A stretch of DNA of 64,000 nucleotides from an uncultured Actinomycetes bacterium. GTDB lineage: Bacteria; Actinomycetota; Thermoleophilia; RBG-16-64-13. Under the pieces are notes generated by a model. The model searched no databases, was not told the origin of the DNA, and saw nothing but the letters and a program-made list of their open reading frames with translations. Of the stretch, positions 51,686 through 60,111 are shown one piece after another. The stretch is taken from the NCBI GenBank assembly GCA_903873715.1, contig CAIQPS010000094.1, forward strand, positions 1-64,000, in the 5' to 3' direction. The number at the start of each line of letters is the position of its first letter. Position 1 is the stretch's first letter. The position numbers and the translations under genes were made by a program.

Positions 51686-53209
51686 ATGGCTGAGATTCAT
51701 CTGACCGCACGGGGTCTTACCAAGGACTATCCAGGCGTGCGAGCGCTCGATGATGTCAGCATCGACATCTACGAGAACGAAGTCGTCGGACTCATAGGTG
51801 AGAACGGCGCGGGCAAGTCGACGTTCCTCAACGTCGCAAGCGGCATCACGAAGGCCACTCACGGCGAGATGCTGCTACGTGGCCAGCCATTCCAGCCGAT
51901 CGGCTATCACAGTTCGATGCTGCAAGGCGTGGACCGCGTGTTTCAGGAACAGGCCCTCGTCCCGAACCTCAGGGTCTACGAGAACATGTTCCTGTCGCAC
52001 GAGAAGCACTTCAAGAAATGGGGCGTCCTGCTCGACCAGCGGAAGATGGCGGACAGCGCGCGCAAGGAACTGTCGCTGCTCGGCCTGGACATCGATCCCA
52101 CCAGCCTGACCGAGAACTTCAATACCGCCACCCGGCAACTTATCGAGATCGCCCGAGCGTGCACGATGTCCGCCTGGCTGGGCATCGACCGGCCACTGAT
52201 CCTCTTGGACGAGCCGACCGCCTCGCTTCCTGCCGCTGACGTGGACATACTGTTCGACGTCGTCCGCAGGCTCAAACAACGGGCGTCCTTCGTGTTCGTC
52301 TCACACCGCCTGCCCGAGGTCCTGGCTCTGAGCGACCGGATTTATGTGATGAAGGACGGGAGGGTCGTCGCAGAGACGACTCCGGGTGCCGCCTCCGAAG
52401 GCACGCTCCACGCACTGATGGTGGGCCGTGAGCGAGTGGCGGACTACTACAGAGAATCACGACAGACCTGCTCTTTCGGGGATGAGGTCCTACGGGTCGA
52501 AGGGCTTTCGATCTCCGGAGTGTTCTCCGATGTGAGTCTGTCCGTGAGGTCCGGTGAGATCGTGGGTATCGGCGGCGTGCTGGGTTCCGGCAAGACCGAG
52601 GTCGGCCGGGCTATCGCCGGTGTGCTCTCTGGCGCGACGGGCGAGATGACGGTCTGCGGCGACATGCACGTGAGCCGGAGCGTTGCCGATGCCATGGAGC
52701 GGGGCGTCGCCTACATGCCTCCCGAGCGTCACACCGAGGGCGTCATGCTCGGCGAGCCTGTCGATTGGAACATGTCCCTCGCTTGCCTGGCGAAGGGATT
52801 CGGCCGCAACGGCTGGCTGGATGTGGGGCATGAGCGCAAGCAGGTGGAGGAATACATCCACCTGCTGGGCGTGAAGACCCCGAGCCGACGGACCCAACTG
52901 CTCAGCTTGAGCGGCGGCAACCAGCAGAAGGTAGTTCTCGCCAAATGGCTGCTGACCGATCCCAAGGTCTTGATCCTCGACAACCCCACTCATGGGATCG
53001 ACGCCGGCGCCAAAGAGGAGATCTACGAGTTGCTCCGCAACTTGGCCGATCAAGGGGTCGCGATCCTCGTCATCACCGATGACCTGGCCGAACTCATCGG
53101 CCTGAGCGATCGCATCCTGGTCATGAGAGACGGAACGATCACTTGGCAGGGAGACACTCCCTGCGGAGCCAAGCCGTCCGAGAAAAACGTCATTGCGAAC
53201 ATGGTCTAA
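51686..53209 (+). CDS. sugar-type ABC transporter ATP-binding protein (RbsA/MglA-like, two ATPase domains)
   Basis: A 507-residue tandem ATPase. First domain: Walker A GENGAGKS (38-45), Walker B LILLDEPTA; its signature LSxxQRQ is altered to NTATRQLIEIARA. Second domain: P-loop GGVLGSGKTE (usually GxxGAGRTE) and intact signature LSGGNQQKVVLAKW with VLILDNPTHGID. An Asn replaces the usual catalytic Glu of Walker B in domain 2. Degenerate sites are common in this family. It powers uptake with the 53228 permease. Confidence 0.93.
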   Translation: MAEIHLTARGLTKDYPGVRALDDVSIDIYENEVVGLIGENGAGKSTFLNVASGITKATHGEMLLRGQPFQPIGYHSSMLQGVDRVFQEQALVPNLRVYENMFLSHEKHFKKWGVLLDQRKMADSARKELSLLGLDIDPTSLTENFNTATRQLIEIARACTMSAWLGIDRPLILLDEPTASLPAADVDILFDVVRRLKQRASFVFVSHRLPEVLALSDRIYVMKDGRVVAETTPGAASEGTLHALMVGRERVADYYRESRQTCSFGDEVLRVEGLSISGVFSDVSLSVRSGEIVGIGGVLGSGKTEVGRAIAGVLSGATGEMTVCGDMHVSRSVADAMERGVAYMPPERHTEGVMLGEPVDWNMSLACLAKGFGRNGWLDVGHERKQVEEYIHLLGVKTPSRRTQLLSLSGGNQQKVVLAKWLLTDPKVLILDNPTHGIDAGAKEEIYELLRNLADQGVAILVITDDLAELIGLSDRILVMRDGTITWQGDTPCGAKPSEKNVIANMV

Positions 53210-53227
53210 GGCGCCGAGGAGGAAACG

Positions 53228-54223
53228 GTGAGTAGTGAAGTGACGACAACGGCATCAGCCACTGTCGGGTCGACGAAAGCCCGGAGGATCCGGCTCCAGG
53301 GACCTGTGTTGGCTCTGATGTCTCTCGTGCTGCTGTTGATAGTGTTCTCCGCCTTGAACGCCAGGTTCTTCAGCGTGGACAACCTCTACAACATCTTGAG
53401 AGGCACGTCCGTGCTCCTCGTGGCCGCTTCCGGTGCCACGTTCATCATCATGATGGGCAGTATCGACCTGTCTGTCGGCGCGGTGGTGGGCGGGGTCGGC
53501 ATCGTCGCCGGCGTCCTCCTGCGTGACTATGGGACCGGGGCCTGGACGATCCTGATCGTATTGGTCCTTGGATTGATCATCGGCGCCTTCAACGGCTTTC
53601 TCTTCGCCTACATAAAGCTTCCCAGCTTCCTGGTGACACTCGGCTCGCTCAGTATCGTCGTCGGCCTCTCGGACGTGCTGGTGAACGGCGTCCCGGTGCA
53701 AGTCGATCGGCACCAGGCGTTCGTGAAGATCCTCGGAGGGACGATCAACAACTTCCCGATCATCGCCCTCTGGGCCATCTTCGTGGTGATCGTCTGCATA
53801 ATCGTTGCCTTCAGGACCAGGTTCGGCCGCTACATGTTCGCGCTGGGCGGCGGCGAGAGGGTGGCCGCGCTGGCCGGTCTGCCTGTTCGGCGTTACAAGC
53901 TGTACGCCTTCCTGGTGGCCGGCGTACTGGCCGCTTTCGCGGCTTGCCTGCTGACCGCCCGCCTATCCTCGGGCTCGCCGGGCATGGGCGACTCCTATCT
54001 GCTCGACTCGATCGCGGCTGTCGTCATGGGCGGCACGGCTCTGAGCGGCGGCGTCGGCGGCCCGCACCGGACCATCCTGGGGGCGCTCATCATCGGCGTC
54101 CTAAGCAACGGTCTGAACCTGGTCGGCGTGGACCCGTTCTGGCAGATGGTCGTAAAAGGCTTCGTCGTGATCGTTGCGGTCATCATGAGCATCGACCGGT
54201 CGAAGATCCAGATCGTCAAGTAA
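53228..54223 (+). CDS. sugar-type ABC transporter permease (RbsC-like)
   Basis: A 331-residue membrane protein with about nine hydrophobic segments. The EAA-like loop is ALAGLPVRRYKLYAFLVAGV and the C-terminal DSIAAVVMGGTALSGGVGG is typical of RbsC/XylH. GTG 53228 follows AGGAGG. It forms a homodimer channel with the 51686 ATPase. No second permease is present, as normal for this class. Confidence 0.93.
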   Translation: MSSEVTTTASATVGSTKARRIRLQGPVLALMSLVLLLIVFSALNARFFSVDNLYNILRGTSVLLVAASGATFIIMMGSIDLSVGAVVGGVGIVAGVLLRDYGTGAWTILIVLVLGLIIGAFNGFLFAYIKLPSFLVTLGSLSIVVGLSDVLVNGVPVQVDRHQAFVKILGGTINNFPIIALWAIFVVIVCIIVAFRTRFGRYMFALGGGERVAALAGLPVRRYKLYAFLVAGVLAAFAACLLTARLSSGSPGMGDSYLLDSIAAVVMGGTALSGGVGGPHRTILGALIIGVLSNGLNLVGVDPFWQMVVKGFVVIVAVIMSIDRSKIQIVK

Positions 54224-54334
54224 GACCGTCGCTCCACCGGCCGGGCCGGATCAGCGACTTGCTCGAGAGAACACCAGGGGCGGGGGTCCCGCTGCTGGGT
54301 CGCTCCACCCAGACACAGATACTAGGAGGACACC

Positions 54335-55357
54335 TTGAAAGGCTTCGTCATCACCGCCCCGAACGAGTACGCGTACCAGGACTTCCCCGATCCGGTCATC
54401 AGCGACGACGAGGTCCTCATCAAGTCCCGGGCGAGTGGTATCTGCCATTCGGACTACGAACTGATCTCCGGGCAGTACATCATCCCGTTCACGTACCCCG
54501 TGATCCCGGGCCACGAGTGGTCCGGAGAAGTGGTGGACGTAGGCAGGAACGTCACCCGGTTCAAGGCCGGCGACCGGGTCGTGGGCGAGTGCGTCATCGG
54601 TTGCGGAGCGTGCCCCATCTGCCAGAGCGGGAACTTCACCAACTGCCCGACTTCCGATCACTTCGGTTTCACCATCAACGGCGCCCATGCTGAATACCTG
54701 AAAGCGAAGCCTGAGTGGCTGCACAAGCTGCCGGACGCCGTCTCCTACAAGCAAGGAGCGCTCATCGAGCCGTTCAGCGTGGCCTACCACGCGATCGTGG
54801 CCAACGGGGGAACCGACGCCAGCGAGGTCGTGGCTGTTCTGGGCGGCGGCCCCATCGGCCAGGCTGCCGTTGCCGCGGCCAGTGGTATGGGTGCACGGGT
54901 CGTGCTCATCGAGCCGTTGGCCCATCGTCAGGAGATCGGCAAGAAACTGGGCGCGACGACGGTCGTCGACCCGACCTCGGCTGACGCGGTAGAAGTGGTC
55001 AAGGAGATGACCGGAGGCTTCGGTGCTGACCTCGTGATCGAATCGGCCGGTGTAGACGCTTCGCTGGCATCGGCGTTCAACCTGCCTAGGAACAACGGGC
55101 GCATCTCGTTCGTGGGTATCAATATCGGCAAGGTCATCCCGGTGGAACTGGGCAAGATCCAGGCAAGAGGCCTACAGGTCAAGGGGATGGTCGGCTCTCC
55201 ATACGTCTGGGAACGGTGCATCGCTTTCCTCGCGCACAGCGGCAAAGACATCTCTCCGATCGTTACCCACGAGTTCAAGTTGGACGAGGTGGAGGATGCG
55301 TTCACCCTTGCTTCAAAACGTTCCGAGTGCATCAAGGTGATGGTGTTCAACGACTAG
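54335..55357 (+). CDS. zinc-dependent MDR dehydrogenase
   Basis: A 340-residue enzyme starting at TTG 54335 (AGGAGGACACC upstream). Catalytic zinc ligands in SGICHSDYE and PGHEWSGE; structural zinc CGACPICQSGNFTNC. Cofactor loop LGGGPIGQAA with Glu in VLIEPLA. It belongs to the same broad group as the 45151 and 58598 proteins. It lies 111 bases after the permease, in the same transcription direction, so the imported compound may be its substrate. Confidence 0.88.
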   Translation: MKGFVITAPNEYAYQDFPDPVISDDEVLIKSRASGICHSDYELISGQYIIPFTYPVIPGHEWSGEVVDVGRNVTRFKAGDRVVGECVIGCGACPICQSGNFTNCPTSDHFGFTINGAHAEYLKAKPEWLHKLPDAVSYKQGALIEPFSVAYHAIVANGGTDASEVVAVLGGGPIGQAAVAAASGMGARVVLIEPLAHRQEIGKKLGATTVVDPTSADAVEVVKEMTGGFGADLVIESAGVDASLASAFNLPRNNGRISFVGINIGKVIPVELGKIQARGLQVKGMVGSPYVWERCIAFLAHSGKDISPIVTHEFKLDEVEDAFTLASKRSECIKVMVFND

Positions 55358-55407
55358 AGCCGCCTGCGCTTGCTAACGCGCGGCATGGTGAGTGTGTAAA
55401 CTAAAGG

Positions 55408-55436
55408 TTGAAAGCTGAGGCTTGCTCAGGTATGCC
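55408..55436 (+). promoter_or_regulatory. promoter TTGAAA-N17-TATGCC of the XRE-cupin gene
   Basis: TTGAAA (55408-55413) and TATGCC (55431-55436) are 17 bp apart. A start point near 55443 would give a 35-base leader to ATG 55478. The nearby GTAAACT/AAAGG segment is a possible binding site for the regulator itself. Confidence 0.45.
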
Positions 55437-55477
55437 AACGAAGTTTGTGGACTGAGCGATGGGGTGCGCACGAAGAG

Positions 55478-56167
55478 ATGGCTGAAGATCAAGAAATGCC
55501 TGCAGTCGTAGAGCGTCTGACCCAGCTGGGCCTGAAGATCCGCGAGGCTCGCCGCATGCGCGGCCTGACTCTCCAGGAGCTTGCAGGGAAGGTCGGCCTC
55601 ACGGCGAGCCACATCAGCCAGATAGAACGTGGGCTCACGAGCCCGTCTGTGAGTGCGCTCTTGAGCATCGCAGGTGCGCTCGATCTCCCCATGGAGCACT
55701 TTTTCGCCCACGAGCAAGACGCCCCGATGATCGCACGCTCGGTCCTTTCAGCTCACGCGCTCCTCACCAGACAACCGGCCCCTGGCAACGGCTCGCAGGG
55801 TGCCGAGGCCTCGACGCGCTCACGAAGCGGTGAGAAGAGCCCAGTGGTCATCCCCGAGGACCGGGAGACCATCAACATCATCGGCGGCATCCAGTGGCAG
55901 CGGCTGACGCCGACCAACGAGGAGGCAATCGAGTTCCTCGAGTTGCACTACGCGCCGGGTGCGTCGAGCGGGGAACACGCATATGCTCACCGCGGGAGAG
56001 AGTTCGGCCGTGTGCTACAGGGCACGCTGCTCGTCGAGCTCGGTTTCTCTAGGTACACGCTTCACGAAGGCGATGCCATCACCTTCGATTGCAGCATTCC
56101 GCATCGTTTCACCAACATAGGCGACGATCCGTTCATCGGTGTGTGGGTGATCCTCGATCGGCTGTAG
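55478..56167 (+). CDS. XRE-family regulator with C-terminal cupin domain
   Basis: A 229-residue protein from ATG 55478; an in-frame TTG at 55445 would add 11 residues. Helix-turn-helix: IREARRMRGLTLQELAGKVG then TASHISQIERGLTSPSVSAL (about 20-60). A variable linker (about 95-130) leads to a cupin domain (GASSGEHAYAHRGREFGRVL, then GDAITFDCSIPHRF). This is the common SutR/PuuR-like design, where the cupin senses a small metabolite. It sits at the centre of the island and is the best candidate for its regulator. The last codons form part of a long inverted repeat. Confidence 0.9.
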   Translation: MAEDQEMPAVVERLTQLGLKIREARRMRGLTLQELAGKVGLTASHISQIERGLTSPSVSALLSIAGALDLPMEHFFAHEQDAPMIARSVLSAHALLTRQPAPGNGSQGAEASTRSRSGEKSPVVIPEDRETINIIGGIQWQRLTPTNEEAIEFLELHYAPGASSGEHAYAHRGREFGRVLQGTLLVELGFSRYTLHEGDAITFDCSIPHRFTNIGDDPFIGVWVILDRL

Positions 56168-56203
56168 CCCGGGGCCTCACCGGCCCCGAGCTACAGCCGA
56201 TCG
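56155..56203. terminator. 49-base inverted repeat spanning the XRE stop codon
   Basis: CGATCGGCTGTAGC (56155-56168) pairs perfectly with GCTACAGCCGATCG (56190-56203), and CGGGGCC (56170-56176) with GGCCCCG (56182-56188), one mismatch between, loop TCACC: 21 paired bases in all. It covers the TAG stop. No T-run follows. It can stop transcription, stabilise the mRNA end or bind a dimeric protein. Confidence 0.75.
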
Positions 56204-56307
56204 TCATACGTCTCTGACCCGAACTGGGTTCTCTTTCTCCACAATCGTCCTCCGGCGCTTGTAGCTCCTGTGCACGCAACCGTCAGATTGCGCTCCCATG
56301 AGTTTGG

Positions 56308-56350
56308 GTCAGCTGAAATTCATCCTGTCAGTTGAAATGCTAGTTGAATT
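56308..56350 (+). promoter_or_regulatory. three AGTTGAAAT-like repeats upstream of the cupin gene
   Basis: GTCAGCTGAAAT (56308-56319), GTCAGTTGAAAT (56327-56338) and CTAGTTGAATT (56340-56350). The third copy also supplies a -35 box TTGAAT, 17 bp before TAATTT (56367-56372). An A/T-rich region with activator-type repeats before a new transcription unit. Confidence 0.45.
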
Positions 56351-56435
56351 ATTGGTGGCTACGTTGTAATTTGGCATTCGTACCCAGGTAATGCCGATGT
56401 CTCCCGCGATGACGGGGACCGAGGAGGCGATCTGC

Positions 56436-56795
56436 ATGTCAGGCAAGCTCTGCAAAGTCACCAAGGACAGCACGTGGGTGACCGAAGTGCCCAATCACAT
56501 CGCGTACCGCTTGACCCCGATGGTGAGCCCCAAGACCTGCCCTGGCGCGCAGATCGAATTCTATGTAGGGGAGTTCGAACCGGGCAAAGGGGGGGCGATC
56601 CCGCATACCCACGCCAAAGAGGACCATGTCTTCTACGTGCTTTCCGGCCGCGCGACCTCCAAGGTTGGCGACGAGGTCCACATGTGCGAGCCCGGTGACG
56701 CCCTATGGGTCCCGGCGGGCGAGATGCACGACTTCGACGTGGTCGGCGGCGAGACCTTCCGCGTCATCGCCATCTTCTCGCCGCCTCGCGCGTAG
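56436..56795 (+). CDS. cupin-domain protein
   Basis: A 119-residue single-domain cupin. ATG 56436 is preferred since GAGGAGG lies 8 bases upstream; a longer frame to 56391 lacks that. Metal motif: IPHTHAKEDHVFYVLSG (His, His, Glu-like positions) and the second motif PAGEMHDFDVV. Cupins act as isomerases, dioxygenases, decarboxylases or lyases. It begins the last operon of the island (cupin, hydroxyacid dehydrogenase, cyclase, MDR, SnoaL). Role undefined. Confidence 0.82.
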   Translation: MSGKLCKVTKDSTWVTEVPNHIAYRLTPMVSPKTCPGAQIEFYVGEFEPGKGGAIPHTHAKEDHVFYVLSGRATSKVGDEVHMCEPGDALWVPAGEMHDFDVVGGETFRVIAIFSPPRA

Positions 56796-56837
56796 GCCAC
56801 GTATCCCGCATCTCCGGCTGCGAAGGAAAGGATTGAC

Positions 56838-57740
56838 ATGGGAACGGTAGGTTTCGTTGGCGTCGGCAAGATGGGATCGCGGATGGCCAACAGGCTCATC
56901 GACGCCGGACACCAACTCACGGTCTGGAACCGGCAGGACCCGTTCTTCGAGGAGAACGTGAGGCCTCTGGCGGCCAAGGGCGCCACGATCGCGTCGAGCC
57001 CCGCTGAGGCGGCCGACTCGAAAGACATCTGTTTCGTGAACGTCGCCGATGGTCCCAGTCTGAAGGAAGTGTGCCTGGGAGCCGGCGGGATCCTTTCGGC
57101 GGTCACTCTGCCCAAGCTGCTCGTCGACATGGCGACAGTCGGGCCTTGGGAGTCTGAGGAGATCGCGGCCGCGGCGGCTGCCAAGGGTGTGGGGTTCCTG
57201 CGCTCACCCGTGAGCGGTAGCACCGTGCTTGCCGAAGCGGGCAAGCTCACGGTCATCGCGTCGGGCGCGAAGGAAGACTACGATGCGGCGGATCCCTATC
57301 TCGCCTCCATCGGTGAGATCCGGTACTACGTGGGCCCGGGCGAGAACGCCCGCTACCTGAAGCTCATCTTCAATCTGAACATCTTCGCCCAGATGCAGAT
57401 CCTTGCGGAGAGCGCTGTGCTCGGTGAAAAAGGCGGCCTCGACTGGAGCGAGATGTTGGAGGTCATCACCTCGAGCGTAGCGGCTTCTCCGTTCGTCAAG
57501 TACAAGATCCCGCCGATGCAGAAGAGGGACTACAGCCCGGCCTTCACCCTCGGTCTGGCGCGGAAGGATGTCAAGCTCGCTCTCGAGGCCGCACGCCGGG
57601 CAGGCGTCGACATGCCGGTGACAGAGCTGGTGCTGAACCTGCAGGAGCAGGCCATGGACGAGGGCCTCGCCGATCTCGACGTGGCTGCCGTGACTCTTTG
57701 GTACCAGAAGAAGGCGGGGCTCGAGGCTAACGACCAGTAG
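56838..57740 (+). CDS. beta-hydroxyacid dehydrogenase (3-hydroxyisobutyrate dehydrogenase family)
   Basis: A 300-residue enzyme with N-terminal Rossmann GFVGVGKMGSRMANRLIDAG, substrate loop RSPVSGSTVLAEAGKL and the catalytic Lys175 in ARYLKLIFNLN. Length and order fit HIBADH, tartronate semialdehyde reductase and related enzymes. The Asn in TVWNRQ after strand 2 favours NADP. It starts 42 bases after the cupin gene with GGAAAGG upstream. It would interconvert a hydroxyacid and an aldehyde/keto acid late in the pathway. Confidence 0.87.
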   Translation: MGTVGFVGVGKMGSRMANRLIDAGHQLTVWNRQDPFFEENVRPLAAKGATIASSPAEAADSKDICFVNVADGPSLKEVCLGAGGILSAVTLPKLLVDMATVGPWESEEIAAAAAAKGVGFLRSPVSGSTVLAEAGKLTVIASGAKEDYDAADPYLASIGEIRYYVGPGENARYLKLIFNLNIFAQMQILAESAVLGEKGGLDWSEMLEVITSSVAASPFVKYKIPPMQKRDYSPAFTLGLARKDVKLALEAARRAGVDMPVTELVLNLQEQAMDEGLADLDVAAVTLWYQKKAGLEANDQ

Positions 57741-57872
57741 ACGGCGGCCGTATTCGTCTCCTCCTTTTGAGCGCCCCGCCTATGTGGAGGCGGCGTGTGC
57801 TCTCAGTCAGACCCCTCGCCGCCCGTCCCCTTCCGGCGAGGGGTCTTCTCCTTCCACGAGAAAGGCGCGACG

Positions 57873-58574
57873 GTGAAACGACCCAGATTGATCGATCTCA
57901 GCCAGGAGATCTTCGAAGGCGCCCCGGTGTTCTCCGGCCACCCAGAGACCAAGATACGGGTGGCGGATACCTTCGAGCAGACGCGGCTGCGCTATGAAGA
58001 AGGCTACGGGTATGTCACCGAGACCATCGACATGAGTACCCACGGAACCACTCACGTCGACTCGATAAGTCACATCGATCCGTCCCCGGGCGCCTCCACG
58101 ATAGACCGGATCCCGCTTGAATGGTTCTACACGGAGGCCGTCTGCCTCGACATCTCCGGCTCTCCCGCTCGGACCTACTTCACCGTGCCCATGATAGAAG
58201 CAGCTCTGCTCAAGGATGATCTCGACATCCGCCCGGGGGACACGGTGCTGATCAATTCGGGGCATTACGAACGGCGCTGGGGCACGCCCGCGTGGCTCAC
58301 CGATTATCCGGGGCTCACCCGAGAAGCTGCCGAGTTCATCTTCGGCAAGGGCGCGGTGAACATCGGCCAAGATGCTCCGAGCATAGACTGCGTTCTCACC
58401 AGGAGCTTTCCGGCGCATCAGGTCTGCCGCGAGATGCAAAGGATCAACACTGAGAATCTCGCCGATCTGAGGCCGATCACCGGCCGCCGGTTCATATTCT
58501 GCGCGTTCCCGCTCAAGATCCGCGGCGGCAGCGGGTCACCCGTGCGCGCGGTGGCCTTCATCGAGGAAGAGTAG
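57873..58574 (+). CDS. cyclase-family metal-dependent hydrolase (kynurenine formamidase/isatin hydrolase-like)
   Basis: A 233-residue protein from GTG 57873; the longer frame to 57795 adds a non-homologous stretch. The family metal motif HGTTHVDSISHID (His57, His61, Asp63, His67) is intact, followed by GDTVLINSGHYERRWG and the late NIGQDAPSID. Members hydrolyse cyclic amides, lactones, isatin or formylkynurenine. In this island it is the only evident ring-opening hydrolase. It lies about 130 bases after the hydroxyacid dehydrogenase. Confidence 0.87.
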   Translation: MKRPRLIDLSQEIFEGAPVFSGHPETKIRVADTFEQTRLRYEEGYGYVTETIDMSTHGTTHVDSISHIDPSPGASTIDRIPLEWFYTEAVCLDISGSPARTYFTVPMIEAALLKDDLDIRPGDTVLINSGHYERRWGTPAWLTDYPGLTREAAEFIFGKGAVNIGQDAPSIDCVLTRSFPAHQVCREMQRINTENLADLRPITGRRFIFCAFPLKIRGGSGSPVRAVAFIEEE

Positions 58575-58597
58575 ACCCCCTCACCAAGGAGCAGCCG

Positions 58598-59677
58598 ATG
58601 GCTGGACCGGGCACAGAAATGAAAGCTGTCGTGTTGGATGGACCAGGGAGCTTCCAGGCGCGCCCGCTCCCCATCCCGGAGCCGCGCGGCGACGAAGTGC
58701 TTTGCCGGGTGATGTCGGTCGCGATCTGTGGCTCCGACCCGAAGATCGTCAAAGGAGCCACCCGGCCTACATGGCCGCCGTCCTACCCGTTCGTCATCGG
58801 ACACGAGTGGGCCGGCGAGGTGGTCGGTGGCTCGGCCGATCTCGCTGCCAGTCAGGCCGCGAAGTTCCGCCCCGGGACGAGGGTGGCCGGCGAGGCGCAT
58901 AAGGGCTGCGGGTCCTGCGAGAACTGCCTGCGGGGTAGATACAACCTTTGCCTCGACTATGGGAATGAGGCGGCCGGGCACAGGCACTACGGATTCACGT
59001 CTCAGGGCGCGTACGCGGAATACATCGCGGTCTCCATCCAAGCTCTCCATCTCCTTCCTGACGCGATCTCTTTCGACCAGGCCGCGATGCTCGACACTGC
59101 AGGGGTGGCGGTGCATGCGGTCCAGCGGGGCCGCATCGGCATCGGGGACACCGTAGTGGTCGTCGGGGACGGGCCGATCGGGATCCTGACCATGCAGTAC
59201 GCGCGCACTGCGGGAGCCGGCGAGGTCATCGTCGTCGGTTCCGGACCCCGGTTACAGATGGCCCGAGAACTGGGGGCTACCGGCGTCGATTTCACCGACG
59301 TCGGCGGGTCGATCGACCGAGTGGTCACACTCACCGGAGGCATGGGAGCCGACGTGGTGTTCGAGTGCGCGGGTATCCGCTCGTCCTGCGAGCAGTCGGT
59401 GATGATGGTGCGAAAGGGCGGCCGGCTGGTGATGGTTGGCAATCCTATCGAGCCAGCGACGATACCCTGGGGCAAGGTCAGCTTGGACGAGATCGAACTC
59501 ATAGGCTGCCGGGCGAACCCGAATGTCTCCGACCGCGCGCTACGGCTGATCTCGACCGGGGTGATACGCGTGGAGGGCCTCATCACACACAACTTCCCTC
59601 TGGACGACTTCGGCGAGGCGTTGGCCACCTTTGTCGAGCAACGGGACGGGGCCATGAAGGTGGTAGTGAACCCATAG
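58598..59677 (+). CDS. zinc-dependent MDR dehydrogenase
   Basis: A 359-residue enzyme; AAGGAG precedes ATG 58598. Catalytic zinc ligands: Cys and Asp of AICGSDPK, His-Glu of GHEWAGE; structural zinc CGSCENCLRGRYNLC. Cofactor loop VVGDGPIGILT. The segment MKAVVLDGPGSFQARPLP and the C-terminal half are like L-threonine/sorbitol dehydrogenases. Fourth MDR of the island. It is 23 bases downstream of the cyclase gene and 20 bases upstream of the SnoaL-like gene. Confidence 0.88.
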   Translation: MAGPGTEMKAVVLDGPGSFQARPLPIPEPRGDEVLCRVMSVAICGSDPKIVKGATRPTWPPSYPFVIGHEWAGEVVGGSADLAASQAAKFRPGTRVAGEAHKGCGSCENCLRGRYNLCLDYGNEAAGHRHYGFTSQGAYAEYIAVSIQALHLLPDAISFDQAAMLDTAGVAVHAVQRGRIGIGDTVVVVGDGPIGILTMQYARTAGAGEVIVVGSGPRLQMARELGATGVDFTDVGGSIDRVVTLTGGMGADVVFECAGIRSSCEQSVMMVRKGGRLVMVGNPIEPATIPWGKVSLDEIELIGCRANPNVSDRALRLISTGVIRVEGLITHNFPLDDFGEALATFVEQRDGAMKVVVNP

Positions 59678-59697
59678 CGCTCGAGGAGCGGATACCG

Positions 59698-60111
59698 ATG
59701 GGATCGAGTGCAGAGCGACTTGCGATCATGAACGCACTCAGCAGTTACGCGTGGGGCAACGACACGCGGGATCTCGCACTTCTGGCCGATTGCTTCACCG
59801 AGGATGCGATATGCAGCGGGTACGTGGAGGAGCAGTTGTGCTGGGGACCGATCGCTGGCCGTGACAACATCGTCAGAGAACTGTCCGCCCGCGTCCCGGC
59901 CGAAGGGATACGCCGCCACCACATCGGCAGTATCCGCTTCGTCAAGGTCGAGGATGGAGAGGCCCATGTGGTCTCCTACATGGTCGTCACGCACGCACAG
60001 GATGGGAAGGCGACGCTCGAGACGACCGGCTGGTACAAGGACACCCTCATAGGTGAAGGAGACAGTTGGCGCTTCAAGGAGAAGGAGTGGCACATCGACT
60101 GTGCCGTGTGA
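59698..60111 (+). CDS. SnoaL/NTF2-like protein
   Basis: A 137-residue alpha+beta-barrel protein (SnoaL_4 type): IMNALSSYAWGNDTRDLALL at the start with ADCFTEDAICSG, then RRHHIGSIRFVKVEDGEAHV, and DSWRFKEKEWHIDC near the end. The fold includes dehydratases, isomerases and hydroxylation-enzyme small subunits. The HHIG segment may provide a catalytic His. GAGGAG precedes ATG 59698. It ends the island operon and overlaps the convergent TetR remnant by 38 bases. Confidence 0.82.
   Translation: MGSSAERLAIMNALSSYAWGNDTRDLALLADCFTEDAICSGYVEEQLCWGPIAGRDNIVRELSARVPAEGIRRHHIGSIRFVKVEDGEAHVVSYMVVTHAQDGKATLETTGWYKDTLIGEGDSWRFKEKEWHIDCAV

Noticed and set aside
50116-54223. Naming the importer as ribose, xylose or inositol specific
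   Set aside because: Binding-protein sequence alone does not fix the ligand, and none of the matching catabolic kinases or isomerases is adjacent.
46223-60111. Resemblance to a bile-acid-inducible (bai) operon: BaiCD-like reductase, SDRs and a SnoaL-fold protein
   Set aside because: The BaiE-type SnoaL match is only at fold level, there is no bile-acid CoA ligase or CoA transferase, and the importer is of sugar type.
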